Part shown: positions 7,377-14,856 of the stretch, piece by piece
Position numbering within the stretch: position 1 is the first letter of the stretch
Layout: every line of letters begins with the position of its first letter
Assembly: GCA_003671055.1 (NCBI GenBank)
Contig: QWPV01000025.1
Span: 1 to 34,378 of the forward strand
DNA: 34,378 nucleotides
Direction: 5' to 3'
Origin: Planctomycetota bacterium
GTDB taxonomy: Bacteria; Planctomycetota; Phycisphaerae; Phycisphaerales; SM1A02
Notes under the pieces: generated by a model
What the model was told of the DNA's origin: nothing
Seen by the model: the letters and a program-made list of their open reading frames with translations, nothing else
Database searches by the model: none
Position numbers and translations under genes: made by a program

Positions 7377-8492
7377 ATGTCCACAATTCAGATTGACCGT
7401 CTTCTCGACACGATCGTCCGCAACGGGGCGTCGGATCTCCATATCTCCATCGGTCGACCACCGACGATTCGGTTGCACGGCAAGTTGAAGAGTCTTGCCA
7501 CGAAGGTGCTTGAGTCTGACGATTGCACCGCATTGATGAAGTCAATTACGCCTGAGAAGAATCAGCAGGAACTTGCGGAAGTTGGCGGCACTGACTTCGG
7601 TTTCGCGTTCGGTAGCGCGGCACGTTTCCGCGCCTCTATCTTCCGTCAGCGCGGCGACATCTCGATGGTGCTGCGTTTGATTCCGAACAAGCTTCTGACG
7701 TTCGCAGAAATTGGTCTGCCGACGATTGTGCAGGATCTTTGCCGTCGTCCGCGTGGCCTCTTCCTCGTCACTGGTCCAACTGGTTCTGGAAAGTCGACGA
7801 CGCTCGCCACGATGGTGAATTTCATCAACGACGAATACGATCGACACATCGTGACGATCGAAGATCCGATCGAGTACTACCACTATCACAAGAAGTCCGT
7901 GGTGAACCAGCGCGAGGTTGGCCGCGACGTGCCGACCTTCTCAGAAGCATTGCGCCGCGTGCTCCGTTCGGATCCTGACGTCATTCTCGTCGGGGAAATG
8001 CGAGATCTCGAGACAATTGAGGCAGCAATTCGTGCGGCTGAAACGGGCCACTTGGTCTTTGCAACCTTGCACACCGCAAGCGCGTCGGGAACCATCAACC
8101 GCATCATCGACGCCTTCCCAACCACACAGCAAGCGCAGGTTCGCGTACAGCTGTCGACCTCGCTGATCGCAGTGCTCTCGCAGCAATTGTGCGCGCGCAC
8201 CGACAAGCCAGGGCGCGTAGCTGCTTACGAGTTCATGGTCGTCACGCCCGCCATCTCCAACCTTGTGCGTGAGAACAAGACTTTCCGCATCGACTCTGCC
8301 ATTCAAACCGGCAAGAAGTTCGGCATGCAATTGCTCGACACCCACCTTTGGGAACTCTATTCCAAGGGCTGGATTTCAGCTGAAGAAGCGGTCGATAAGT
8401 GCAAGGACGCAGGCGCCTTCAGCGAGAAAATCCATCGCTCCGGTGGCACGGTTGGACGAGCGGAACTCGACGAAGCGCACGACGCAACTTGA
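7377..8492 (+). CDS. pilT: PilT-type pilus retraction ATPase
   Basis: PilT depolymerises type IV pili and so drives retraction and twitching. The 371-residue length fits PilT. It starts with the PilT-like segment LLDTIVRNGASDLHISIGRPP and has Walker A GPTGSGKST (133-141). Walker B is VILVGEMRD (202-210). The diagnostic AIRAAETGH motif (217-225) is followed by LVFATLHTASASGTINRIIDAFP, a His box and C-terminal linker characteristic of PilT rather than PilB. It lacks the zinc-finger Cys pairs of the two flanking ATPases. Its presence argues that this cluster builds a retractable pilus, or that a T2S-like pseudopilus has acquired a retraction motor. The C-terminal 25 residues have no recognised feature. 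Confidence 0.95.
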   Translation: MSTIQIDRLLDTIVRNGASDLHISIGRPPTIRLHGKLKSLATKVLESDDCTALMKSITPEKNQQELAEVGGTDFGFAFGSAARFRASIFRQRGDISMVLRLIPNKLLTFAEIGLPTIVQDLCRRPRGLFLVTGPTGSGKSTTLATMVNFINDEYDRHIVTIEDPIEYYHYHKKSVVNQREVGRDVPTFSEALRRVLRSDPDVILVGEMRDLETIEAAIRAAETGHLVFATLHTASASGTINRIIDAFPTTQQAQVRVQLSTSLIAVLSQQLCARTDKPGRVAAYEFMVVTPAISNLVRENKTFRIDSAIQTGKKFGMQLLDTHLWELYSKGWISAEEAVDKCKDAGAFSEKIHRSGGTVGRAELDEAHDAT

Positions 8493-8512
8493 TGATTTCC
8501 GGCGCTCGTAAA

Positions 8513-8529
8513 CCTCCAATCATTGGAGG
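8513..8529 (+). promoter_or_regulatory. 17-base palindrome that includes a Shine-Dalgarno-like GGAGG
   Basis: CCTCCAA (8513-8519), TCA and TTGGAGG (8523-8529) form a perfect 7 bp inverted repeat. It lies 20 bases after the pilT stop. The 3' arm contains GGAGG, a strong Shine-Dalgarno sequence placed 8 bases before the GTG at 8538. As RNA the hairpin would hide that site. As DNA it could be an operator. Confidence 0.45.
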
Positions 8530-8537
8530 AAACGAGA

Positions 8538-8789
8538 GTGATCTCCACGACTCAATGCACAACAACTCTGCAGCACAAAACCGCTGCCACAGATTCCCTT
8601 GCCTGCACACCAATCCAAGAGTCCAATGATATTGTCCGTTTTCTTCGCGACTTCTACCTCCACCATCGCCGTATAGGACGGACACTTCAATGGAATGCAA
8701 GCGCTTCGTTGCATCTCTCGAAATGTTGTCCGCTGCTGACGTCTCGTGATCAATCGATGTGTGAAGTTTCTGCCTGCCTGACTGCCTAA
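8538..8789 (+). CDS. Possible small protein, unrecognised
   Basis: The 318 bases between pilT and the second ATPase gene hold one open frame with a good translation signal: GGAGG (8525-8529), then GTG at 8538. It would encode 83 residues with six Cys, ending 21 bases before the next ATG. I recognise no domain, signal peptide or membrane segment. Its codons look less biased than those of the neighbours, and several Cys and rare ATA codons argue against a real gene. The alternative is an untranslated spacer with a regulatory hairpin. Nothing else is visible in this gap. Confidence 0.22.
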   Translation: MISTTQCTTTLQHKTAATDSLACTPIQESNDIVRFLRDFYLHHRRIGRTLQWNASASLHLSKCCPLLTSRDQSMCEVSACLTA

Positions 8790-8810
8790 CTGTGTGAGAG
8801 ACCCTACGCC

Positions 8811-10556
8811 ATGCCGAATCTCCCCATCGAGGAACTCAAGGGCCGCCGAATCGGCCGCGCACTCATCAAGCTTGGAAAGGTGACGCGTGAGCAAGTGCAC
8901 GAAGCGCTCTCGCTGCAGCAGTCGACGAAGAAGGGGGAGCTGCTCGGTCGAATCATGATCGAGTTGGGGTTGATTTCCGAAGACGACCTCCTGATGGCGC
9001 TCGCTGGGCAAAAGGGGATTGACTTCGTTGATCTCTCCGCAGTGACGATTGACCCAGCCGTTGTCGAATCGCTTCGCCCAGAATCTGCGATCACCTACCA
9101 AGTGATGCCGATCGAGTTTGATGCGCAAGCGCGCAGCATCACGGTCGCGATGAAGAACCCGGAGAATTTCTCCGCGCTTGACGATCTCAAGATGCTGCTC
9201 GGATTCCGTCGCGTGAATGCGGTGGTCGCGCGCCCGGCTGAAATCGATGCACTCATTGCGAAGCACTACGCAGGCAAGAAGACTGACCTCGGCAAAGTCT
9301 TCGCCGAAGCAGCCAACGCGGAAGGCTTGAAGGGTCTCGCGAATCGCGGCGAATCCATCGACCTTGCGAATCTTGTTTCTGCTGCGGGCGACAACAAGAT
9401 TGTTGACCTCGTGAACCAGACGCTCATGATCGCGATTCGCGACAAGGCATCTGACGTGCACTTCGAACCATTCGAAGATGAGTTCAAAGTTCGCTATCGA
9501 ATCGACGGCGTGCTTTACGAAATGCATCCGTTGCCCAAGCACCTTGCGATGGCTGTGTGCAGCCGCGTGAAGGTCATGTCAAAGCTCGACATCGCTGAGC
9601 GACGACTTCCGCAGGACGGTCGCATCGAATTGACGATCGGTGATACGCCGATCGATCTTCGCGTCGCTGTGCTTCCCACGATGTTTGGCGAATCGGTCGT
9701 GATGCGTATTCTCGATCGCTCGAACGTGCAGTTGTCGCTCGACAAGGTCGGCTTCCGCCCTGATGAGCTTGAGAAGGTGCGCGGCATCATTCAGCGTCCC
9801 AACGGCATCGTGGTTGTCACGGGTCCAACGGGTTCAGGCAAGACGACGACGCTCTACGCCGCGCTCAACGATCTGAATCAACCCGATGTCAAGATCCTCA
9901 CCGCGGAAGATCCCGTGGAGTATGACATCGCTGGATTGATTCAGTGCCAGGTGAACACCGATCAAGAGTTGACGTTTGCGCGACTGTTGCGCTCGTTCTT
10001 GCGTCAAGATCCCGACATCATTCTCGTCGGTGAAGTCCGCGATCTTGAAACAGCGCAGATTGCGATTCAAGCATCCCTCACCGGCCACTTGGTTTTCACG
10101 ACGCTCCACACCAACGATGCGCCGAGCACGATTCTTCGTCTTGTCGATCTCGGCGTGGAGAGCTTCCTTCTCACCGCAACAATTGAAGCGATCATCGCGC
10201 AGCGCCTCGTGCGTCGTATTTGCGTGAAGTGCAAAGTTCCATTCGTCCCGAGCGAAGAGCAATTGCTTGAACTCGCGTTGCGACCCAACATGGTGGAAGG
10301 CCGCACGTTCTTCCGCGGCAAGGGATGCGACAGTTGCCTCAAGACTGGATACCGCGCGCGCATGGCGCTGTTCGAAATCATGCAGATGGACGACGGCATG
10401 CGCGAGCTCATCATGAAGCAAGCATCGACGACGGTGATTCGCAACGAAGCGAAGCGTCGCGGCATGCGAACACTTCGCGAGAGCGGACTGCTGGGCATTT
10501 ACGACGGACTCACCACGCTCGATGAAGTCGTCCGCGAGACGATCGTCGAGGATTAA
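8811..10556 (+). CDS. gspE: GspE/PilB-family assembly ATPase 2
   Basis: This is a second 581-residue extension-type ATPase. The N-terminal GspE/MshE-N domain begins at about residue 10 (GRRIGRALIKLGKVTREQV). The core has Walker A GPTGSGKTT (338-346), Walker B IILVGEVRD (403-411) and the His box TGHLVFTTLHTNDAPST. Zinc-finger Cys pairs are C471/C474 and C506/C509. It resembles ATPase 1 closely through the whole core, including matching RPNGI and TAEDPVEY segments, but lacks the DKSV linker. Standing directly before the platform-protein gene is the usual position for the cognate motor (gspE-gspF, pilB-pilC), so this copy is the better candidate for the extension ATPase of the pseudopilins downstream. 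Confidence 0.95.
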   Translation: MPNLPIEELKGRRIGRALIKLGKVTREQVHEALSLQQSTKKGELLGRIMIELGLISEDDLLMALAGQKGIDFVDLSAVTIDPAVVESLRPESAITYQVMPIEFDAQARSITVAMKNPENFSALDDLKMLLGFRRVNAVVARPAEIDALIAKHYAGKKTDLGKVFAEAANAEGLKGLANRGESIDLANLVSAAGDNKIVDLVNQTLMIAIRDKASDVHFEPFEDEFKVRYRIDGVLYEMHPLPKHLAMAVCSRVKVMSKLDIAERRLPQDGRIELTIGDTPIDLRVAVLPTMFGESVVMRILDRSNVQLSLDKVGFRPDELEKVRGIIQRPNGIVVVTGPTGSGKTTTLYAALNDLNQPDVKILTAEDPVEYDIAGLIQCQVNTDQELTFARLLRSFLRQDPDIILVGEVRDLETAQIAIQASLTGHLVFTTLHTNDAPSTILRLVDLGVESFLLTATIEAIIAQRLVRRICVKCKVPFVPSEEQLLELALRPNMVEGRTFFRGKGCDSCLKTGYRARMALFEIMQMDDGMRELIMKQASTTVIRNEAKRRGMRTLRESGLLGIYDGLTTLDEVVRETIVED

Positions 10557-10642
10557 ACGAACGCACGACTGACCTAATACTTCACTCGATTCTTCACGAT
10601 TCTTTAGGCGCACCTGCCGCACCCCGCACGAGACTCCTTTCT

Positions 10643-11944
10643 ATGTCGAACTACACCTACGAAGCGATGAATGCCTCCGGGAAGAGCCAGAAGGGCAATG
10701 TGGAGGCGAACTCCGCAGACGAAGCCGCGAAGAAGATTCGCGAGCTCGGCTTCTTTCCTACCGCCGTTCGAGAGCAGAAGGTCAAGGGCGGCTTTGGTGA
10801 AGACGGCAAGAAAGCTGTTACGCGCGACGCGAAAAAGAAGAAGGGGTTCAACCTCAATCTCTCCTTCGGCGGCGTTTCAACGAAGAAACTCACGCTCTTC
10901 ACGCGCCAACTCTCAACGCTGCAAGACGCAGGTCTTCCGCTGCTCCGTTCACTCCAGATCCTTGAGAGCCAGCAACGGCCGAGCTCGTTGAAGACCACAT
11001 TACAAGGCGTCTGCGAGTCAGTCGAGAGCGGCGAAAGTCTCTCCGAGGCGATGCAGAAGTTCCCTCGCTGCTTCGATCGACTCTATTGCAAGATGGTTGC
11101 GGCAGGCGAAGTCGGCGGTGTGCTTGACACGATTCTTCAGCGACTCGCGGACTTCATGGAGAAGGGCCAACGACTGAAGCGACGCATCACAGGCGCACTC
11201 ATCTATCCGATCGTTGTCATCTTGATTGCCGTCGCAATCGTGACGGGCATCATGTACTTCGTCATCCCGAAGTTCCAAGACATCTTCGAGGACTTCGATG
11301 TCGAGTTGCCTGGTCTCACCGTGTTCCTCATTGACGCAAGTAAGTGGGTGGCAGGTACATCAACGAAGGATCAAGCGATTCCTGGAGCAATCTGGATCGC
11401 ACTGTCTCCAGTGCTCATCTTCCTGTTTTTCAAACTCATTCGGAAGACAGAGTTCGGGCGCGCGGCGACTGATCACATCATCATTCGTATCCCTGTGATT
11501 GGGACGCTCGTGCGCAAGACAGCAGTCGCGCGCTTCACTCGAACGCTCGGCACGCTCATCGCTGCAGGTGTTCCGATTCTCGAAGCGGTGCTCATCACTC
11601 GAGACACCTCTGGAAACTACGTCTTCGAGAAGGCGCTCACGAAAGTGCATGACTCGATTCGCGAAGGTGAATCGTTTGCGACGCCGCTGCGCGAATCGAA
11701 GGTTGTGGATGCAATCGTCGTGAACATGATCGACGTCGGTGAAGAAACCGGCGATCTCGATCTGATGTTGATGAAAGTCGCGGACAACTACGACGAAGAA
11801 GTGGATGTTGCGGTTGCCAGTTTGCTCAGTTTGCTCGAGCCCTTCATGGTTGTCGTGCTCGGTGGCATCGTGCTCATGATTGTTCTTGCGCTCTTCCTCC
11901 CACTTGTTTCCATGATCGAGTCGGTGTCGAGTCCCAAGAAGTAA
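10643..11944 (+). CDS. pilC: PilC/GspF inner-membrane platform protein
   Basis: This family couples the cytoplasmic ATPase to pilin polymerisation in the inner membrane. The 433-residue protein starts with a short domain (YTYEAMNASGKSQKGNVEA). A charged linker follows, then the first T2SSF repeat (about 85-210) opening with KKLTLFTRQLSTLQDAGLPL, and a second repeat (about 285-415). Likely membrane segments are at GALIYPIVVILIAVAIVTGI (about 185-210), at the Ile/Leu-rich WIALSPVLIFLFFKL, and at the C-terminal VVVLGGIVLMIVLALFLPLV. Length and layout are normal for the family. An 86-base gap separates it from ATPase 2, and a strong hairpin follows its stop codon. Confidence 0.95.
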   Translation: MSNYTYEAMNASGKSQKGNVEANSADEAAKKIRELGFFPTAVREQKVKGGFGEDGKKAVTRDAKKKKGFNLNLSFGGVSTKKLTLFTRQLSTLQDAGLPLLRSLQILESQQRPSSLKTTLQGVCESVESGESLSEAMQKFPRCFDRLYCKMVAAGEVGGVLDTILQRLADFMEKGQRLKRRITGALIYPIVVILIAVAIVTGIMYFVIPKFQDIFEDFDVELPGLTVFLIDASKWVAGTSTKDQAIPGAIWIALSPVLIFLFFKLIRKTEFGRAATDHIIIRIPVIGTLVRKTAVARFTRTLGTLIAAGVPILEAVLITRDTSGNYVFEKALTKVHDSIREGESFATPLRESKVVDAIVVNMIDVGEETGDLDLMLMKVADNYDEEVDVAVASLLSLLEPFMVVVLGGIVLMIVLALFLPLVSMIESVSSPKK

Positions 11945-11954
11945 ATGAAATGAC

Positions 11955-11984
11955 GCCCTTCGCTCGAACCCTCGAGCGAAGGGC
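11955..11984 (+). terminator. Perfect 13 bp hairpin between pilC and the pseudopilin genes
   Basis: GCCCTTCGCTCGA (11955-11967) pairs without mismatch with TCGAGCGAAGGGC (11972-11984) around an ACCC loop, 10 bases after the pilC stop. The tail CTCTGTCC is not T-rich. It may therefore act as a partial terminator or an mRNA-stability element rather than a full stop. It sets pseudopilin levels apart from motor genes if real. Confidence 0.6.
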
Positions 11985-11993
11985 CTCTGTCCG

Positions 11994-12002
11994 AAAGGAA
12001 GG
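11994..12002 (+). promoter_or_regulatory. Strong Shine-Dalgarno site for a GTG start
   Basis: AAAGGAAGG ends 6 bases before the GTG at 12009. It is one of the few convincing Shine-Dalgarno sites in the window and decides the start of the first pseudopilin gene. Confidence 0.7.
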
Positions 12003-12008
12003 CCATTC

Positions 12009-13046
12009 GTGCTCCACGTCGACCGACAAGCTCAAGCTCGATCACTCGCATTCCGTGCGAGGGCGGCTTTCACGCTCACGGAACTGCTCGTGACCATCGG
12101 CATCGTTGTGCTGCTCCTCGGTGTGTTGAGTGCAGTCGTCGGTGTCGGCACCAAGCGTGCGCAGATGGCGAGCACAAGTTTCTTGATGAGCAGTCTCTCG
12201 CAGGGAATTGAAACCTTCCGAGGCGATCACGGCTACGTACCGCCCGTTCTTGGATTGCGTGATTCGTTTGCGAATGGACAGGGGAGAGATGTGCTTGTGC
12301 CACCGGTGACCGGCGCCAATCAGAACTACTACTCCGTCACAACCCTCGCGGAGTTTCTACTCGGCTACGGTGATCGACTCAGCGATGGCTACGGCGGCGT
12401 TGGGATTCCAGCGACGAATACGCCAGGCTCGCGCGAAACTCCAACGCTAGGTTTCCGATCGCCAACGAGTGATGGTTGCTGGGGCGCGATTGACAACCCA
12501 TGGCTCACGACGCTTCCTCAATCAGTGCGTGGATATTTCCGCTATCGCAATCCGATGCGGATGTCGACCAATCCATTCGCATCGGGGAACACCGCGCTGC
12601 TCGAAGGTCGCGTGTACGGACCCTACATTGATCTCAAGGACGAGTCTTCACTCGCAGGACTCGCAGGCTTCAACACGGATGGCTCGCCGAATCTTGTGAT
12701 GCAAGATCAAGGCGTCGCGAACTTCGATGCGCTGCCCAAAGTAATCGTGGATTACTGGGGCAAGGCGATTCACTACTACCGACGACCCTATCTCGGCACG
12801 GACTTGAAAAGCCCAAACCTCCAACTCAACCTCGGCGACATCATTGCCCTTCGCCCAACCCAATTCCGTGAGACTGAAACTGCGATCGGAATCGCGGACG
12901 CGAACAACGACGCCTCAACTTCATCAGCGTTGATCGGTGCAACTTTTGCACTCTTCAGCGCGGGTCCTGACAAGCGCTTCAACGGCGTCGTGCGCGCAGA
13001 CAGTGACCTCTTCAACGCAGACAACCTTGTGGAGACTGCACGATGA
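12009..13046 (+). CDS. Prepilin-like protein 1 (GspG-like C-terminal motif)
   Basis: This is a pseudopilin candidate of 345 residues, started by GTG behind a good Shine-Dalgarno site. A basic leader of 20 residues ends at Ala20, followed by the prepilin signature FTLTELL with Phe21 as +1 and Glu25 as +5. A hydrophobic helix then runs to about residue 45. The -1 residue is Ala where Gly is usual. The globular part is large for a pseudopilin. Near the C-terminus FALFSAGPDKRFNG, followed by DLFNADNLV, resembles the calcium-binding loop of major pseudopilin GspG. It may be a major or minor subunit. It is the first of six coupled genes and overlaps the next by ATGA. Confidence 0.85.
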   Translation: MLHVDRQAQARSLAFRARAAFTLTELLVTIGIVVLLLGVLSAVVGVGTKRAQMASTSFLMSSLSQGIETFRGDHGYVPPVLGLRDSFANGQGRDVLVPPVTGANQNYYSVTTLAEFLLGYGDRLSDGYGGVGIPATNTPGSRETPTLGFRSPTSDGCWGAIDNPWLTTLPQSVRGYFRYRNPMRMSTNPFASGNTALLEGRVYGPYIDLKDESSLAGLAGFNTDGSPNLVMQDQGVANFDALPKVIVDYWGKAIHYYRRPYLGTDLKSPNLQLNLGDIIALRPTQFRETETAIGIADANNDASTSSALIGATFALFSAGPDKRFNGVVRADSDLFNADNLVETAR

Positions 13047-13867
13047 TTCCTTCTCTCCGCTCATCAACAAATTGCACTCGCCGCGCGTTTACGCTGCTTG
13101 AAATCCTCGTTGTCATCGGCATCATCGTGATCGTCGCAAGCCTCGTGCTCGCTGTGTCGAGCTCGGTTGCACGCGCAGGTGAAATTCGAAAGACAGAAGC
13201 GGCGCTCGCCACACTGAATTCCGCCGTCGAAGAATACGAGCGTGCGATCGATCGACGCATTACGCAGTATGCGACGCCAACAGGTGCTGGCGTGAGCGGC
13301 GCAGGCGAGTTCTGGGATATTCAGCAAGCGCCAGCGACACCACCAGTGATCGTGGGTCCAACGCAGTACACATGGCCAGTGTTGCCGAATCCGTACGCCG
13401 CGATTCCTGCGCCAGGCGACATTCCACATCCATCGAGTTTGGTCTTCCGACGAACTGCGCATCTCATCGATCTCATTTCGAAGCAGACGGGTGCGCAAGC
13501 AATTCTCCTGCAATTGCCATCGGATCTCTACCGTCGCATGCAGAAACCTGGGCTCAGTGCGCCAACATTTTACGAGTTGCGCGAAGTGAACGATGCGTGG
13601 GGGAATCCGATCGTTGCCGTCTTCCCAGGTCGCGAATGGGTTCCTGCGGATCAAACGCTCTGGGGCAATCCTGACCAGGATGGCACCATCCGTACCGCAG
13701 GCGAGAAGCCGAACAACGGCGTGTCTGCTGGTCTTGATGTCGTGTGCCGAGATCGCAAGATCCTCTTCATCAGCGCGGGACCAAACGGCAAACTTCTTGA
13801 GCCATTGCCGGGCCAAACCATCTCCACGATTCGCGATGACGACAACATCTACAGCTACACGCCGTGA
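13043..13867 (+). CDS. Prepilin-like protein 2 (GspG-like C-terminal motif)
   Basis: This 274-residue prepilin has a leader of 15 residues ending RRA. The signature FTLLEILVVIGI follows, with Phe16 as +1 and Glu20 as +5, and then a hydrophobic helix to about residue 40. A helical region follows (EIRKTEAALATLNSAVEEYERAI), as in GspG and PilA. The C-terminus has KILFISAGPNGK and, 14 residues later, DDDNIYSYTP, a good match in form to the GspG calcium loop and DDI ending. Together with its smaller size this makes it my best candidate for a major pseudopilin. The start overlaps the preceding stop as ATGA, so translation is probably coupled. The -1 residue is Ala again. Confidence 0.87.
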   Translation: MIPSLRSSTNCTRRAFTLLEILVVIGIIVIVASLVLAVSSSVARAGEIRKTEAALATLNSAVEEYERAIDRRITQYATPTGAGVSGAGEFWDIQQAPATPPVIVGPTQYTWPVLPNPYAAIPAPGDIPHPSSLVFRRTAHLIDLISKQTGAQAILLQLPSDLYRRMQKPGLSAPTFYELREVNDAWGNPIVAVFPGREWVPADQTLWGNPDQDGTIRTAGEKPNNGVSAGLDVVCRDRKILFISAGPNGKLLEPLPGQTISTIRDDDNIYSYTP

Positions 13868-14856
13868 TCTTTCATCACACGCGTAAGAAACGAGTTCTGC
13901 GAATGACGAATCACTTCCAGCACCTGACACCGCGGCACGCGAGAAGCGCACAGCGCGCCTTCACGCTGGTTGAACTCATGGTGGTCATTGCAATCATCGG
14001 CATCCTCGCGGTAGTGACGCTCGTGTCGTCGCGCCGCATGAGTGCTGGCGCGCGGGTGTCGAGCGCGACCAATGCGGTGACTGCAGTGCTCGCGAACGCA
14101 CGAGCCGCAGCGATTCGCGACAACAAACCAACCGCCGTTGTGTTCCGCGCAAGTTGGGATGCAACGAAGCCGCATCTGCCGCAACAGACGGAAGTCATCG
14201 TGGTGCGATCGACCGGCGACCTCGTGCAATTCGGTTCGCCTTCAAGCGCGGGACCGAATGTTGCAGAGCGATTCTTGCCACTCACCGATGTGCAGTCAGT
14301 GAAGTTGTCGGAAGGCATCAAGGTCGCGGGACCACTCTATGAAGGTGATTTCAGTGTTGGCTCGGGCAACGCGAGCGATTACGCATGGGTGACGCAGGGC
14401 GAGATGCCGTTCATCATGAACGGTTGCCAGGAAACACCACGTTTTAGCCGCCAATTCGCAGTGTTCTTTGGTGCGGATGGTGCGTTCCTTACGAGGCCCC
14501 CGAATGCATCCGCGGGCGATCACAAATGCTACGTCGATTGGAATCGCAACGGTGATGCGATCACGCCGCCAGCGGATCCGCAGGATGTGGCGCTTGGTTC
14601 ATGCAACTCTGGTAACTACGAAAACTACTGGTTGCAAGACCATGTTGATGACGAAACCAACTTGGTCTTCGTGCCGTTCCTCGCAATCTACGACGATCGT
14701 GTTGCTCGCGAGCGCAAGTCAGTCGCGTGGGATGGCTCGGGCAGTTACGCAGGCATTCTCAGCGAGTTGACGGGACCGAGTGGATTTATCTCCGTCTTCT
14801 CTGATCGAATTCAGTTCAACCGATACAGCGGCGTACCGGAGGTGCGCGGACGATGA
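13864..14856 (+). CDS. Prepilin-like protein 3 (GspH/FimT-like)
   Basis: The prepilin signature is FTLVELMVVIAIIGILAVVTL, with Glu at +5 and Ala at -1, followed by SATNAVTAVLANARAAAIRDNKPTAVVF. That Ala/Arg-rich helix and strand are characteristic of GspH/FimT minor pseudopilins. The GTG at 13864 overlaps the previous stop as GTGA and gives 330 residues with a 32-residue leader. ATG 13903 would give a more usual 19-residue leader. Neither has a clear Shine-Dalgarno site, and I keep the coupled start. A CYVDWNRNGD segment in the middle is Asp/Asn-rich and could bind a metal. The protein is about twice the size of typical GspH. It would be a minor, probably tip-complex subunit. Confidence 0.85.
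   Translation: MIFHHTRKKRVLRMTNHFQHLTPRHARSAQRAFTLVELMVVIAIIGILAVVTLVSSRRMSAGARVSSATNAVTAVLANARAAAIRDNKPTAVVFRASWDATKPHLPQQTEVIVVRSTGDLVQFGSPSSAGPNVAERFLPLTDVQSVKLSEGIKVAGPLYEGDFSVGSGNASDYAWVTQGEMPFIMNGCQETPRFSRQFAVFFGADGAFLTRPPNASAGDHKCYVDWNRNGDAITPPADPQDVALGSCNSGNYENYWLQDHVDDETNLVFVPFLAIYDDRVARERKSVAWDGSGSYAGILSELTGPSGFISVFSDRIQFNRYSGVPEVRGR

Noticed and set aside
8520-9542. 340-codon minus-strand open frame over the start of ATPase 2
   Set aside because: It overlaps a clear GspE family gene and has a low-complexity His/Arg-rich product without recognisable features.
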